From: Lentzea nigeriaca | GTDB taxonomy: Bacteria > Actinomycetota > Actinomycetes > Mycobacteriales > Pseudonocardiaceae | Direction of reading: 5' to 3' | Assembly: GCF_016907955.1 (NCBI RefSeq) | Contig: NZ_JAFBCX010000004.1 | Location: 661,914-725,913 of the forward strand | DNA: 64,000 bases | Shown here: positions 1-17,879 of the stretch, one piece after another | Layout of the letters: every line of letters starts with the position of its first letter | Numbering within the stretch: the first letter of the stretch is position 1 | Translations under genes and position numbers: made by a program | The notes under the pieces: model-generated | What the model saw: only the letters and a program-made list of their open reading frames with translations | Databases searched by the model: none | Told to the model about the DNA's origin: nothing

Positions 1-515
1 TGGCCCATGCGGCCGGCCATGCGCAGACCCTTGAAGACGCGACCCGGGGTGGCGCAGCCACCGATGGAACCCGGCGAGCGGTGCTTGCGCTGGGTGCCGT
101 GGCTGGAGCCGAGGCCCCGGAAGTTGTGGCGCTTCATGACACCCGCGGTGCCCTTGCCCTTGCTGGTGCCGGTGATGTCGACAACAGCGCCGGCCTCGAA
201 CACCTCAGCGGTGATCTCCTGGCCGACCTCGTACTCGCTGGCGTCGACCGTGCGCAGCTCCACCAGGTGGCGACGGGGCGTGACCCCGGCCTTGGCGAAG
301 TGGCCCGCGACGGGCTTGTTGACCTTGCGCGGGTCGATCGCGCCGGTCGCCAGCTGGATGGCCGTGTAGCCGTCCTTCTCCTCGGTGCGAACCTGGGTGA
401 CGACATTCGGCTCAGCCTTCACGACGGTCACCGGGACGACCCGGTTGTTCTCGTCGAAGACCTGAGTCATGCCGAGCTTGGTGCCCAGGATGCCCTTGAT
501 CTGCCTGTCAGACAT
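1..515 (-). CDS. rplC: 50S ribosomal protein L3 (3' end outside window)
   Basis: Second gene of the S10 operon; L3 is an early-assembly protein of the 50S subunit that reaches towards the peptidyl-transferase centre. The minus-strand frame opens with ATG at 515 and reads [20 protein letters not shown], the usual L3 start, and stays open to the window edge. The later stretch around [16 protein letters not shown] and [22 protein letters not shown] is the conserved L3 core. About 171 codons are present of a usual 210-220, so only the C-terminal end is missing. It follows rpsJ by 27 bp in the same direction. Confidence 0.97.
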   Translation of the reverse strand, partial: MSDRQIKGILGTKLGMTQVFDENNRVVPVTVVKAEPNVVTQVRTEEKDGYTAIQLATGAIDPRKVNKPVAGHFAKAGVTPRRHLVELRTVDASEYEVGQEITAEVFEAGAVVDITGTSKGKGTAGVMKRHNFRGLGSSHGTQRKHRSPGSIGGCATPGRVFKGLRMAGRMG

Positions 516-542
516 TGGTCCGTTACTCTCCGCGCCCAACGC

Positions 543-848
543 TTACTGGATGTTGACGTCGACGCTGGCCGGCAGGTCGATGCGCATGAGCGCGTCCACC
601 GTCTTCGGCGTCGGGTCGAGGATGTCGATCAGTCGCTTGTGCGTGCGCATCTCGAAGTGCTCGCGCGAGTCCTTGTACTTGTGCGGCGAGCGGATGACGC
701 AGTACACGTTCTTCTCGGTGGGCAGCGGCACCGGCCCGACGACCCGAGCGCCGGTGCGCGTCACGGTCTCCACGATCTTGCGCGCAGACGCGTCGATCGC
801 TTCGTGGTCGTAGGCCTTGAGCCGGATGCGGATCTTTTGTCCCGCCAT
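543..848 (-). CDS. rpsJ: 30S ribosomal protein S10 / NusE
   Basis: S10 is a 30S head protein and, as NusE, a transcription antitermination factor. The product starts [20 protein letters not shown] and is 101 residues, normal length. A longer open frame exists upstream to 950, but the ATG at 848 is preceded by an AGAGGAA ribosome-binding site and the extra residues do not look like S10. It is the first gene of the S10 operon here, with rplC next. Nothing unusual in the sequence. Confidence 0.97.
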   Translation of the reverse strand: MAGQKIRIRLKAYDHEAIDASARKIVETVTRTGARVVGPVPLPTEKNVYCVIRSPHKYKDSREHFEMRTHKRLIDILDPTPKTVDALMRIDLPASVDVNIQ

Positions 849-1434
849 GATGGCTTGCCGTTCCTCTGCTTCTCGTACCGCTGCGGTGCGGTGCCTCGGA
901 TGAGGCCTGTTACAGCCTCTTGGCGCGCTCCGCCCCTGTTGAAGTGTCATGGTGCCCGGTCCACGCGGTCGGGCGTGTCGCGCCCGGTGCGCATACCGGT
1001 CCCACTCAAGGTCTCCCCGGTGGGATTGGGCCTACCACAGCCCATGCACCCTGATGCCCATCTCCGCAAGGAGGCGTTCACTAACAGGGCGCGGACGCTC
1101 GGTGAAGGGCACGGGCACACACGAAGTGGCTCGGCCTTCGTCGAGCAACCCGTAAAGGATGCCACACGGGCGTGAGGCGCTCCAAATCGGGGTGGGTGAG
1201 TTGGAGGCAGATCACGTGCGGATCTTGGCCGGTGAACCGCCGTGTTCGTCGCATGTGGAGCGACACTCGTGACGGTTCCGTTGTGCGGCAACGGAATCTC
1301 CGCAGTGGATCTGCTCCCGCCGCACCCTGCGCGGGGTGACGTGAGCTGTCGCACAACTCACGTCGGTGAACGACGAAGGCCGGACCAACGAGTCGTTGGC
1401 CCGGCCTTGCGCCGAACTGCTGGCTACAGCTGGG
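849..1434. other. Intergenic region between tuf and rpsJ
   Basis: 586 bp without a supportable gene. It must hold the S10 operon promoter and leader (reading leftwards) and it holds the tuf terminator near its right end. I could not pick a promoter with confidence. Short open frames on both strands lack ribosome-binding sites and family resemblance. Confidence 0.6.
1376..1408 (-). terminator. tuf transcription terminator hairpin
   Basis: Two nested perfect inverted repeats, AAGGCCGG/CCGGCCTT outside and CCAACGA/TCGTTGG inside, form a roughly 15-bp stem with a 1-nt bulge on each side, 27 bp past the tuf stop codon. There is no U-tract, which is common for actinobacterial terminators. It closes the rpsL-rpsG-fusA-tuf unit. 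Confidence 0.8.
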
Positions 1435-2628
<1,194 letters not shown>

Positions 2629-2659
2629 TGGATTGTCCTCCTGGACTTCTTCTTTGCTG

Positions 2660-2693
2660 GTCCGGCGGGCAATGTAGTGGCCGCCCGCCGGAC
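2660..2693 (-). other. Hairpin between fusA and tuf
   Basis: GTCCGGCGGGC and GCCCGCCGGAC form a perfect 11-bp stem around a 12-nt loop, 32-65 nt upstream of the tuf start codon. No U-tract follows. It could be a processing site or partial terminator that sets the fusA to tuf transcript ratio; which of these is inference. Confidence 0.6.
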
Positions 2694-2777
2694 TTACACG
2701 TCAGGGTCGGATAGTGCGGACCCCAGGGACTTAACCCCGGAGAGCCCGCGGTGGAACTGCGGTGCTCCGGTGCGGGG

Positions 2778-4880
<2,103 letters not shown>

Positions 4881-4957
4881 GGGTCTTTCCCCTGTCTTGA
4901 GCTTGTCAGCTCACTAGGGCCGGGAGAGCCCGGCTCCTCGCGGAGCCGGGCGTCACA

Positions 4958-5428
4958 TCACCAGCGGTAGTGGGCGAAGGCCTTGTTGGACTCGGCCATC
5001 TTGTGCGTGTCCTCACGGCGCTTGACGCTCGCACCGAGACCGTTGCTCGCATCGAGCAGCTCGTTCATCAGACGCTCGACCATGGTCTTCTCACGACGCT
5101 GCCGCGAGAAGGTGATCAGCCAGCGGAGCGCCAGCGTGGTGGCACGGCCGGGCTTGACCTCGACCGGGACCTGGTAGGTCGCGCCACCGACGCGGCGGCT
5201 CTTGACCTCGAGAGCCGGCTTCACGTTGTCGAGCGCGCGCTTCAGCGTGACGACCGGGTCGGTACCGGTCTTCTCGCGAGCACCCTCGAGCGCTTCGTAG
5301 ACGATCTTCTCGGCCACCGAGCGCTTGCCGTCGATCAGCACCTTGTTGATGAGCTGAGTCACGAGCGGCGAGCTGTAGACCGGGTCGGAGATCAGCGGCC
5401 GCCTGGGGGCCGGTCCCTTGCGGGGCAT
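4958..5428 (-). CDS. rpsG: 30S ribosomal protein S7
   Basis: S7 nucleates assembly of the 30S head and contacts E-site tRNA. The 156-residue product begins [18 protein letters not shown] and ends [13 protein letters not shown], both typical. The ATG lies directly after the rpsL stop (TGAGATG), so translation is probably coupled. In many bacteria S7 is the translational repressor of this operon. Confidence 0.97.
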   Translation of the reverse strand: MPRKGPAPRRPLISDPVYSSPLVTQLINKVLIDGKRSVAEKIVYEALEGAREKTGTDPVVTLKRALDNVKPALEVKSRRVGGATYQVPVEVKPGRATTLALRWLITFSRQRREKTMVERLMNELLDASNGLGASVKRREDTHKMAESNKAFAHYRW

Positions 5429-5429
5429 C

Positions 5430-5804
5430 TCAGCTCTTCTCCTTCTTCGCGCCGTAACGGCTGCGAGCCTGCTTGCGGTTCTTCACACCCTGGGTGTCGA
5501 GAGAGCCACGGATGATCTTGTAACGAACACCCGGCAGGTCCTTCACACGACCGCCACGCACGAGCACCATCGAGTGCTCCTGGAGGTTGTGGCCCTCACC
5601 GGGGATGTACGCCGTGACCTCGATACCGCTGGTCAGCTTCACGCGAGCGACCTTGCGCAGTGCGGAGTTCGGCTTCTTGGGGGTGGTGGTGTAAACGCGG
5701 GTGCACACACCGCGCCGCTGCGGCGAGCCCTTGAGGGCCGCCGTCTTCTGCTTCGCCACCTTGTCCTGGCGGCCCTTGCGGACCAGCTGCTGGATCGTTG
5801 GCAT
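5430..5804 (-). CDS. rpsL: 30S ribosomal protein S12
   Basis: S12 sits at the decoding site and controls accuracy. The 124-residue product begins [15 protein letters not shown]. Both lysines whose mutation gives streptomycin resistance are wild type ([11 protein letters not shown] and [10 protein letters not shown]). It is the first gene of the str operon and has a predicted leader of about 210 nt, with a promoter at 6022-6051. Confidence 0.98.
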   Translation of the reverse strand: MPTIQQLVRKGRQDKVAKQKTAALKGSPQRRGVCTRVYTTTPKKPNSALRKVARVKLTSGIEVTAYIPGEGHNLQEHSMVLVRGGRVKDLPGVRYKIIRGSLDTQGVKNRKQARSRYGAKKEKS

Positions 5805-6014
5805 TCGCCGGCTGCTTCTTCCGTCTTTGCGGGTTCCCCTCGCGGTTCACCCTGGTGTTTCTTGATCCCTCTCTGCACCCGAGGTCGGGCGTGTCGCCCG
5901 CTCCCAAGGTCCGCAAGCAACAGTTCAGACCAACAACGGCTTCAACTGTCCCTGCGAGTGGAGGACACCACGGCCTCACGGGCACGCGGAGCGGCCCGAC
6001 ATGGGTCGGGCACG
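5805..6014 (-). promoter_or_regulatory. Long 5' leader of the rpsL operon
   Basis: Given the promoter at 6022-6051, the rpsL mRNA would have a leader of about 210 nt. A GCCCGAC/GTCGGGC stem (5994-6011) lies right at its 5' end. No known ribosomal-protein leader motif was recognised. The length suggests a post-transcriptional control element, but I can show only the hairpin. Confidence 0.4.
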
Positions 6015-6021
6015 AGTAGCA

Positions 6022-6051
6022 AAGATACCCGCCCACGTCTACCCGGGTCAA
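6022..6051 (-). promoter_or_regulatory. Predicted promoter of the rpsL-rpsG-fusA-tuf operon
   Basis: On the minus strand a TTGACC -35 element (6046-6051) and a TATCTT -10 element (6022-6027) are separated by 18 bp, close to the actinobacterial housekeeping sigma consensus. It faces rpsL and lies just upstream of the divergent gene at 6074. Confidence 0.7.
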
Positions 6052-6073
6052 AACGGGGGTACCGGCGCGACGC

Positions 6074-6391
6074 GTGCAGTACACATGGCACCTGCGGATT
6101 CACCTCGACGGAAGGCGCGAAACGGTGTGGCGGCAGTGGATCGCGCCGGTGGTTCCCACGGCGCTGAGCGTGGTGGGCCTCACAGCGCTCTTCGGTCATT
6201 TCCACGAGGAGAGCCGTCCGGACGCCGTCGGCGACTGCTGGGCAGTGCGATACGAGAAGATCGAGTGCTCGGCCTACGCCGGTCGCCGGCCCCGAGCTCA
6301 GGGAACGCGCCGTGCTCTGCGTGCCGAGTGCGACGGCGCGCCGAAGGTGACCGCGGTCCTCACCGGCTCTTCTGGCGAAGGGAAGCCATGA
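6074..6391 (+). CDS. Small single-pass membrane protein of unknown function
   Basis: A 105-residue frame with GTG start. Residues 22-43 (WIAPVVPTALSVVGLTALFG) form one plausible membrane segment; the rest contains a VGDC ... C pattern that resembles the VGEC pattern of the next product. Its stop overlaps the start of the downstream lipoprotein gene as ATGA, the usual sign of translational coupling. I do not recognise a family. The coupling and the shared cysteine pattern are the main reasons to think it is real; the start codon is uncertain and no clear ribosome-binding site is visible. Confidence 0.5.
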   Translation: MQYTWHLRIHLDGRRETVWRQWIAPVVPTALSVVGLTALFGHFHEESRPDAVGDCWAVRYEKIECSAYAGRRPRAQGTRRALRAECDGAPKVTAVLTGSSGEGKP

Positions 6392-6837
6392 AGTTCTCCG
6401 TTCTGGTCGCCGTGCTCGCACTGCTGTTGTCCGGCTGCTCCGGGTGGCACGAGCAGGCCGGTGTCGGCGAGTGCGCGAAGCAGGTCGACGTGAACGACAC
6501 GAGCGTCGACATGGCCGAAGTGGACTGTTCGTCCCAGGAGGCCGCGTACCGCGTGTCGTCGCGCGAGAAGCGGACGATGTGCCCGACCGGCGACTACCTC
6601 GACGAGACGTCGGGCCGGTCGAGGAGGACCGGCAAGACGCGGTACTGCTACGTGCTCAACGTCGAGGAAGGCGACTGCCTCAAGGCGACCAACCAGTACT
6701 TCCAGAAGGTGAGCTGCGGTGCCGGGACGCGCAAGGTGACCAAGGTCGTCGACGGCAAGTCGGACCGCATGTTGTGCGTCGGGCAGGACTCGAAGACGTA
6801 CTCGCAGCCGCAGCGGACGATCTGCATCACCAAGTGA
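6388..6837 (+). CDS. Putative lipoprotein, unknown function
   Basis: A 149-residue product that begins MKFSVLVAVLALLLSGCSGW: a short hydrophobic signal followed by the lipobox LSGC, so it should be lipid-anchored on the outer face of the membrane. The mature part has eight further cysteines in a spacing that suggests disulfide bridges. It resembles the small secreted LppU-like proteins that often lie in pairs in actinomycetes. The ATG overlaps the stop of the preceding small membrane protein. Function unknown. Confidence 0.75.
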   Translation: MKFSVLVAVLALLLSGCSGWHEQAGVGECAKQVDVNDTSVDMAEVDCSSQEAAYRVSSREKRTMCPTGDYLDETSGRSRRTGKTRYCYVLNVEEGDCLKATNQYFQKVSCGAGTRKVTKVVDGKSDRMLCVGQDSKTYSQPQRTICITK

Positions 6838-6864
6838 ATCTCGGTGGTTGGCTCCTGCTTGACT

Positions 6865-7695
6865 GTGTTCGTGGACGACCTGATCGCGGCAATGGCCTCG
6901 CTGACCGGCTCTTCCTCCGATCCCGAGGTGCTCGGCGGCGACCGCGGTGACGTCGTGGTGGTGCGCGTCGGCGACGTGGTCGCCAAGGCACACCCCGCGG
7001 ACACCGAAGTGGACGCGCTGCGGCAACGGCTGGAGATCGCGGCGGCACACCCCGAGCTGATGCTGCCGCCGCTGAAACCGCTGCAGTTCGTGGAGGACCG
7101 GCCCGTCACGGTGTGGCCGTACGGCACGCCGGTGAGCCAGGCGGACCCCGACGCGGCGCCGTGGGAGGAAAGCGCCGCACTGCTGGCGCGGCTGCACGCG
7201 CTGCCCGTGCAGGGCCCGGTGGCGGGCGCTCCGGAACGAATCGTGCGGGCCATCAAGGCCATGCCACCCGATCTACCGAACGCCGACGTCGTCTTGGAGG
7301 CCTTCCAATCCCTTCCGCCGTTGGACATGAGCGGCCGTGCGCTGATCCACGGCGATTGGCACCTCGGACAGCTCGTGCACCGGGGTGCGTGGCGGCTCAT
7401 CGACGTCGACGATCTGGGGGTCGGCGATCCGGTGTGGGACCTGGCCCGACCTGCGGCTTTGTTCGCCGCAGGCATCCTTCCGGGTGATCTTTGGGCGCGG
7501 TTTCTCAACGCCTACCGTGAAACGGGAGGTGTGGCGCTGCCGACATCGGAATGGGAGGCGCTCAACATCCCGGCTCAAGCGTACGTTGTGCAAATGGCAG
7601 CGCGGGCACTAGTGACCGGCCTGCAAGCAGTGGAACCGCTGGTCGAGGCATGCCGTCGGATCATCGCTACGTACGGCAACGGCGACCGCGGCTAA
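6865..7695 (+). CDS. Aminoglycoside phosphotransferase (APH)-fold kinase
   Basis: A small-molecule kinase of the APH/choline kinase fold. The catalytic loop HGDWHLGQLV lies at about residue 162 and the metal-binding IDVDDLGVGDPVWDLARP at about 181, both with the expected aspartates; the N-lobe segment VVVVRVGDVVAKAH supplies the ATP-binding lysine. The substrate cannot be read from sequence, and most actinomycete members are not resistance enzymes. Start is uncertain: GTG at 6865 fits relatives, GTG at 6844 is possible, and neither has a good ribosome-binding site. It stands alone on the plus strand 27 bp after the lipoprotein gene. Confidence 0.8.
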   Translation: MFVDDLIAAMASLTGSSSDPEVLGGDRGDVVVVRVGDVVAKAHPADTEVDALRQRLEIAAAHPELMLPPLKPLQFVEDRPVTVWPYGTPVSQADPDAAPWEESAALLARLHALPVQGPVAGAPERIVRAIKAMPPDLPNADVVLEAFQSLPPLDMSGRALIHGDWHLGQLVHRGAWRLIDVDDLGVGDPVWDLARPAALFAAGILPGDLWARFLNAYRETGGVALPTSEWEALNIPAQAYVVQMAARALVTGLQAVEPLVEACRRIIATYGNGDRG

Positions 7696-7734
7696 TATCG
7701 TTTTTGTCCGGTCCCACCCAGGAGGCTCACCACG

Positions 7735-8040
7735 ATGCAGTGTCCCAAGTGTCATGCGAACATGCGCACGTTCGACCGCATGGGCGTCCACATCGAGCAG
7801 TGCGACGGCTGCCGCGGGGTCTTCCTCGACTACGGCGAGCTCGAGTCGATCACCCGCCTCGAGGCCACGTTGCACACGCCGCCGCCCGCAGCCCCGGCCC
7901 CTCCGCCCGCCGCCTACCCGCAGCCGGTTCAGCCCGCGTGGGGTGCCGCCCCGCAGCAGATCCACCACCACCACGGCGGCCACGGCTACTACGGCCACCG
8001 CAAGCACCACGGCCTCTCGGGTCTCTTCTTCTCTTCGTGA
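7735..8040 (+). CDS. TFIIB-type zinc-ribbon protein
   Basis: A 101-residue protein. Residues 1-45 carry the zinc ribbon CPKCH ... CDGCRGVFLDYGELE, as in the zf-TFIIB family of small bacterial proteins. A proline/alanine-rich linker follows, then a histidine/glycine-rich tail (HHHHGGHGYYGHRKHH) that could bind metal. Role unknown in this family. AGGAGG lies 10 nt upstream of the ATG, and a strong terminator follows 8 bp after the stop. Confidence 0.8.
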   Translation: MQCPKCHANMRTFDRMGVHIEQCDGCRGVFLDYGELESITRLEATLHTPPPAAPAPPPAAYPQPVQPAWGAAPQQIHHHHGGHGYYGHRKHHGLSGLFFSS

Positions 8041-8048
8041 GCCCGGTG

Positions 8049-8077
8049 ACGGCCCCGGATCCCTGCTCCGGGGCCGT
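8049..8077 (+). terminator. Terminator after the zinc-ribbon gene
   Basis: ACGGCCCCGGA and TCCGGGGCCGT form a perfect 11-bp stem with a 7-nt loop. Its right edge abuts the -35 element of the next promoter. Confidence 0.8.
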
Positions 8078-8114
8078 TGACGACTACCGAATTTCGGGGC
8101 GATAATCGGTAGTC
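8077..8114 (+). promoter_or_regulatory. Promoter with overlapping inverted-repeat operator
   Basis: TTGACG (8077-8082) and GATAAT (8101-8106) with an 18-bp spacer make one of the best housekeeping promoters in the window. A 9-bp inverted repeat, GACTACCGA (8082-8090) and TCGGTAGTC (8106-8114), brackets the spacer and -10 element, so a bound protein would block polymerase. The natural candidate is the helix-turn-helix protein encoded 17 bp downstream, as in autoregulated toxin-antitoxin operons. Confidence 0.7.
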
Positions 8115-8130
8115 AACGGGAGGAGTAGCC

Positions 8131-8577
8131 ATGTCTGTCGCGACCGAGGCCGCCCACATCCGCGATCTCTTCGCAACGATCGAGGAGATCGAGTCCGTGG
8201 CGTCGTCCCTGGCAGAAGACGACGAACGCCGTCACAAGCTCGACGGCGTAGTGGCAAAGACCCTGCGCCAAGCCCCACCCGTCCGCCCGGTCGTGGCCGG
8301 CGAACTCCTCGACCTCACCGAGAAAACCGTGAAGGCCTGGGCCCGCGAAGGCGTACTGGCCATCCACAGCCAAGAACCGCGCATGCTCCTCGACACCGTG
8401 CGCCTCCACGAGGTACTCCACCTCGTCTCCGACCTCCGCCGCGCAGGCAAAACCCGCGGCCTCATCGACGAAGTCCACCGCCGCCTCAGCGACCAGTCCC
8501 TCCTCGACCGGTCCGACCTCGCCTCCTCGTTGGACGAGATGCGCAGCGGCAAGGGACGCGTGGTCCGCCCAGTTTGA
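8131..8577 (+). CDS. Helix-turn-helix DNA-binding protein, antitoxin candidate
   Basis: A 148-residue protein with a strong GGGAGGAG ribosome-binding site. Residues 54-75 (AGELLDLTEKTVKAWAREGV) have the look of a MerR/excisionase-type helix-turn-helix. The N-terminal half is helical and acidic; the C-terminal segment (LIDEVHRRLSDQSLLDRSDLASSLDEMR) is a likely partner-binding arm. The stop codon overlaps the TTG start of the next gene. The order (DNA-binding gene first, overlapping small basic gene second, operator in the promoter) fits a type II antitoxin, but I do not recognise the family and the role is inference. Confidence 0.65.
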   Translation: MSVATEAAHIRDLFATIEEIESVASSLAEDDERRHKLDGVVAKTLRQAPPVRPVVAGELLDLTEKTVKAWAREGVLAIHSQEPRMLLDTVRLHEVLHLVSDLRRAGKTRGLIDEVHRRLSDQSLLDRSDLASSLDEMRSGKGRVVRPV

Positions 8578-9011
8578 TCCAGGTAGTAGAAACCCACACC
8601 GCTCACGCCCAGGCCAACGGCCTCCGCGGCCGAGCCCGCCTGGCCTACGAACGCTTCCTGGACGAACTGTCCCACTCCGGCTGCGCCGCCCTCGGCTACC
8701 GCGTGACGGGCCCGGAACCTCTTCCGCGCCTGTGCGTCAAACATCTGCGCGGTACCGACCGGGTGGTGGTCGCCTTCCCGTCCCCAGAAGTCGTGTGGGT
8801 CCTGCTGGTCGGCCCGCACGACGACGACCCCGGACTCGACCTCTACGAAGCCCTCTACGAGATGGCCGGCGTCCGCCCGCGCCTCTCCGAGAAGCGCACC
8901 AAGCCCCGCTGCTGCACCGACGAGTCCGGCATCCCACCTCTGGTGGACGAACACCTGGTCGACGACCTGGTCATCCGCGCCCGAGCGCTGGCGCGCGTCC
9001 GTCGCCGCTAG
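8574..9011 (+). CDS. Unrecognised protein paired with the HTH gene, toxin candidate
   Basis: A 145-residue product beginning with TTG that overlaps the upstream stop by 4 nt. The sequence shows a compact alpha/beta pattern with a core strand pair (DRVVVAFPSPEVVWVLLVG) and a basic C-terminal tail (VIRARALARVRRR). The size, basic tail and coupling are like RelE/ParE or Gp49-type toxins, but no catalytic motif can be named. It could equally be a partner of unknown function in a two-gene regulatory unit. Confidence 0.6.
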   Translation: MIQVVETHTAHAQANGLRGRARLAYERFLDELSHSGCAALGYRVTGPEPLPRLCVKHLRGTDRVVVAFPSPEVVWVLLVGPHDDDPGLDLYEALYEMAGVRPRLSEKRTKPRCCTDESGIPPLVDEHLVDDLVIRARALARVRRR

Positions 9012-9064
9012 GACCCCTGATCGAACACGAACCCCTATCGACACTACCGACAAATTTTCTTGTC

Positions 9065-9084
9065 AAGACAGACTGAGTTGTCTT
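9065..9084 (+). promoter_or_regulatory. Inverted repeat upstream of the DUF4287 gene
   Basis: AAGACA (9065-9070) and TGTCTT (9079-9084) are separated by 8 bp and lie 33 bp upstream of the start codon, in an AT-richer stretch that probably contains the promoter. A regulator site is plausible; the regulator is unknown. Confidence 0.35.
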
Positions 9085-9116
9085 ACGCTCGATCCCAACG
9101 ACGAACGGAGACCACG

Positions 9117-9407
9117 ATGTCCTTCCAGGCCTACCTCGACGGCGCGGAGAAGAAGACCGGCAAGACCCCGGCCGAACTGCTGGCGGCGGCCGCTGAGCGT
9201 GGCTACGACGCCACCACGAAGGCAGGCGTGGTCCTCGAGTGGTTGAAGAACGACTACGACCTGGGCAGAGGCCACGGCATGGCGCTGTACCACGTGCTGA
9301 AGAACGGCCCAGAGATCAGCGACAAGCACGTGGGCGCCAAGGGCAGCCACCGAGACGAGTCGACCACGCTACGACTCGACGGCATCGCCAACCGCCAGGC
9401 ATGCTGA
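9117..9407 (+). CDS. DUF4287 domain protein
   Basis: A 96-residue protein. MSFQAYLDGAEKKTGKTPAELL and AGVVLEWLKNDYDLGRGHGMALYHVLK are the two halves of the DUF4287 domain, a roughly 70-residue helical domain widespread in actinobacteria and of unknown function. The rest is a short basic tail. The ATG at 9117 was chosen over the longer frame because the domain starts there and CGGAG precedes it. The stop codon falls inside one block of a repeat discussed in the findings. Confidence 0.85.
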   Translation: MSFQAYLDGAEKKTGKTPAELLAAAAERGYDATTKAGVVLEWLKNDYDLGRGHGMALYHVLKNGPEISDKHVGAKGSHRDESTTLRLDGIANRQAC

Positions 9408-9758
9408 CGCAAGGGTCCCCCGCGATTTCGGCTCCCCCGCGACCCAACGTACCGAGCGGGTCTGACACTGCCAGCGATCTCACGGCGATGGCGTAGGCGA
9501 GCGGCGAAGGCGCAGCCGAGTCGCCCCGAAGCGGACGGCGAGGCCCAAGCGAAGGCGGAGCCGAGCAGTCCTAGCACACCGGGCCGGTGGGGTAGATCCC
9601 GCCCGGACGTAACCACCCACGCAACCGCAAGTCGCCCAACGCACCAAGCGTGCCATCAACCCGTGCACGGCGATGGCGGGTCTTTGATCAGATTGGCGGG
9701 ATCCGGGGCGGAGCCCCGAAAGCCTGAAACCCACCCGCCAAACGCAACCCACAAACAA
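9403..9758. repeat. Mosaic intergenic repeat, copy A (downstream of rpoC)
   Basis: This gene-free stretch shares at least five blocks with 28,969-29,220: 9403-9424, 9549-9567 (GCGAAGGCGGAGCCGAGCA), 9637-9663, 9686-9700 and about 9728-9755. Four blocks are in the same order in both copies; the first is moved to the other end in the second copy. Both copies lie just beyond the terminator of a highly expressed minus-strand operon. No convincing gene or ribosome-binding site is visible. Confidence 0.6.
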
Positions 9759-9794
9759 AACAGCCCCCGGAAGCCAAGGCTCCCAGGGGCTGTT
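9759..9794 (-). terminator. Intrinsic terminator of rpoBC
   Basis: AACAGCCCC/GGGGCTGTT stem with an inner AGCC/GGCT pair, followed on the minus strand by the U-rich tract TTTTGTTTGT. It begins 12 bp past the rpoC stop. Confidence 0.9.
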
Positions 9795-9806
9795 CAGCAC
9801 CAACGA

Positions 9807-13703
<3,897 letters not shown>

Positions 13704-13807
13704 GTCTACTCTCTTCCCCTTTTTAGATCGGTGGCAGCAGGAGCTGGTCGGAAAGGTCAGGGAGCGCTACGCGGGAGGCATTGCGCTCCCTGACCCGAGC
13801 GAGGTGA

Positions 13808-17293
<3,486 letters not shown>

Positions 17294-17319
17294 GATGCGT
17301 CCTTCCAGGGACAGGTAGC

Positions 17320-17348
17320 TGGCTAGAGCGAACTAGCACGGCTGTCAA
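17320..17348 (-). promoter_or_regulatory. Candidate proximal rpoB promoter
   Basis: A consensus TTGACA (17343-17348), a 17-bp spacer and TAGCCA (17320-17325) on the minus strand. It would start transcription about 20 nt before the rpoB start codon. Confidence 0.6.
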
Positions 17349-17484
17349 GGGTGCGGCGATGCCCGACTAATCCACGCTCTCGGCGAAGGGCAAGCGGAAA
17401 ATGGGCAGCGCAAAGGGGCAGTCTAGCCACGCGCACGGCGACTGTCGAGAGGCACCTGGAAGGACCCTCCTCTTGCTCACCGAC

Positions 17485-17513
17485 AGAGTGACCCTGCATG
17501 AGCGTGCAGTCAA
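17485..17513 (-). promoter_or_regulatory. Candidate distal rpoB promoter
   Basis: TTGACT (17508-17513), 17-bp spacer, CACTCT (17485-17490) on the minus strand, giving a leader of about 185 nt. Two tandem promoters are common before actinobacterial rpoB. Confidence 0.55.
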
Positions 17514-17879
17514 GATGTGGGCGACCGATCCACTCTCTGGATGGAGCGCTCTTCACCGTCAGTCACCCATTTGACCTGCACAAACACGTGTGCAGCCGAC
17601 TTGGTGGGAAGTTGGCGGGTTTCAAGCGGACTTACAGAGCGCCACGAGAATTGTGTGACTGAGATCACGCGTGTCGGGGCTGGCGGAGGGGGTCCTGCGG
17701 GTGCTTTCAGGGCATCCCTGAGGGTTGTCGATCTTAGGGGACGATGTCGGGCGGGATTGCACCGACCTGGGCCAAACGATCGGCTCGAGGCGCCGCCGTC
17801 AGTACGCGGGGAGCTTTCGTACTCCAGGACAGGACGAAAGGGCCCCGCGTGCGACCGAGCAGCGGAGGGAGCGCTGGGG
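17514..17879. other. Gene-free region between the mce operon end and the rpoB promoters
   Basis: No supportable gene. It contains TGTGACTGAGATCACG at 17654-17669, which differs from the CRP-type consensus TGTGA-N6-TCACA at one position, and the short palindrome ACACGTGT near 17585. No clear terminator hairpin for the mce operon was found. Confidence 0.45.
17654..17669. promoter_or_regulatory. CRP/GlxR-like binding site
   Basis: TGTGACTGAGATCACG matches TGTGA-N6-TCACA in nine of ten fixed positions. It lies about 140 bp upstream of the distal rpoB promoter, too far to act as a simple repressor site; activation or a chance match are both possible. Confidence 0.35.
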
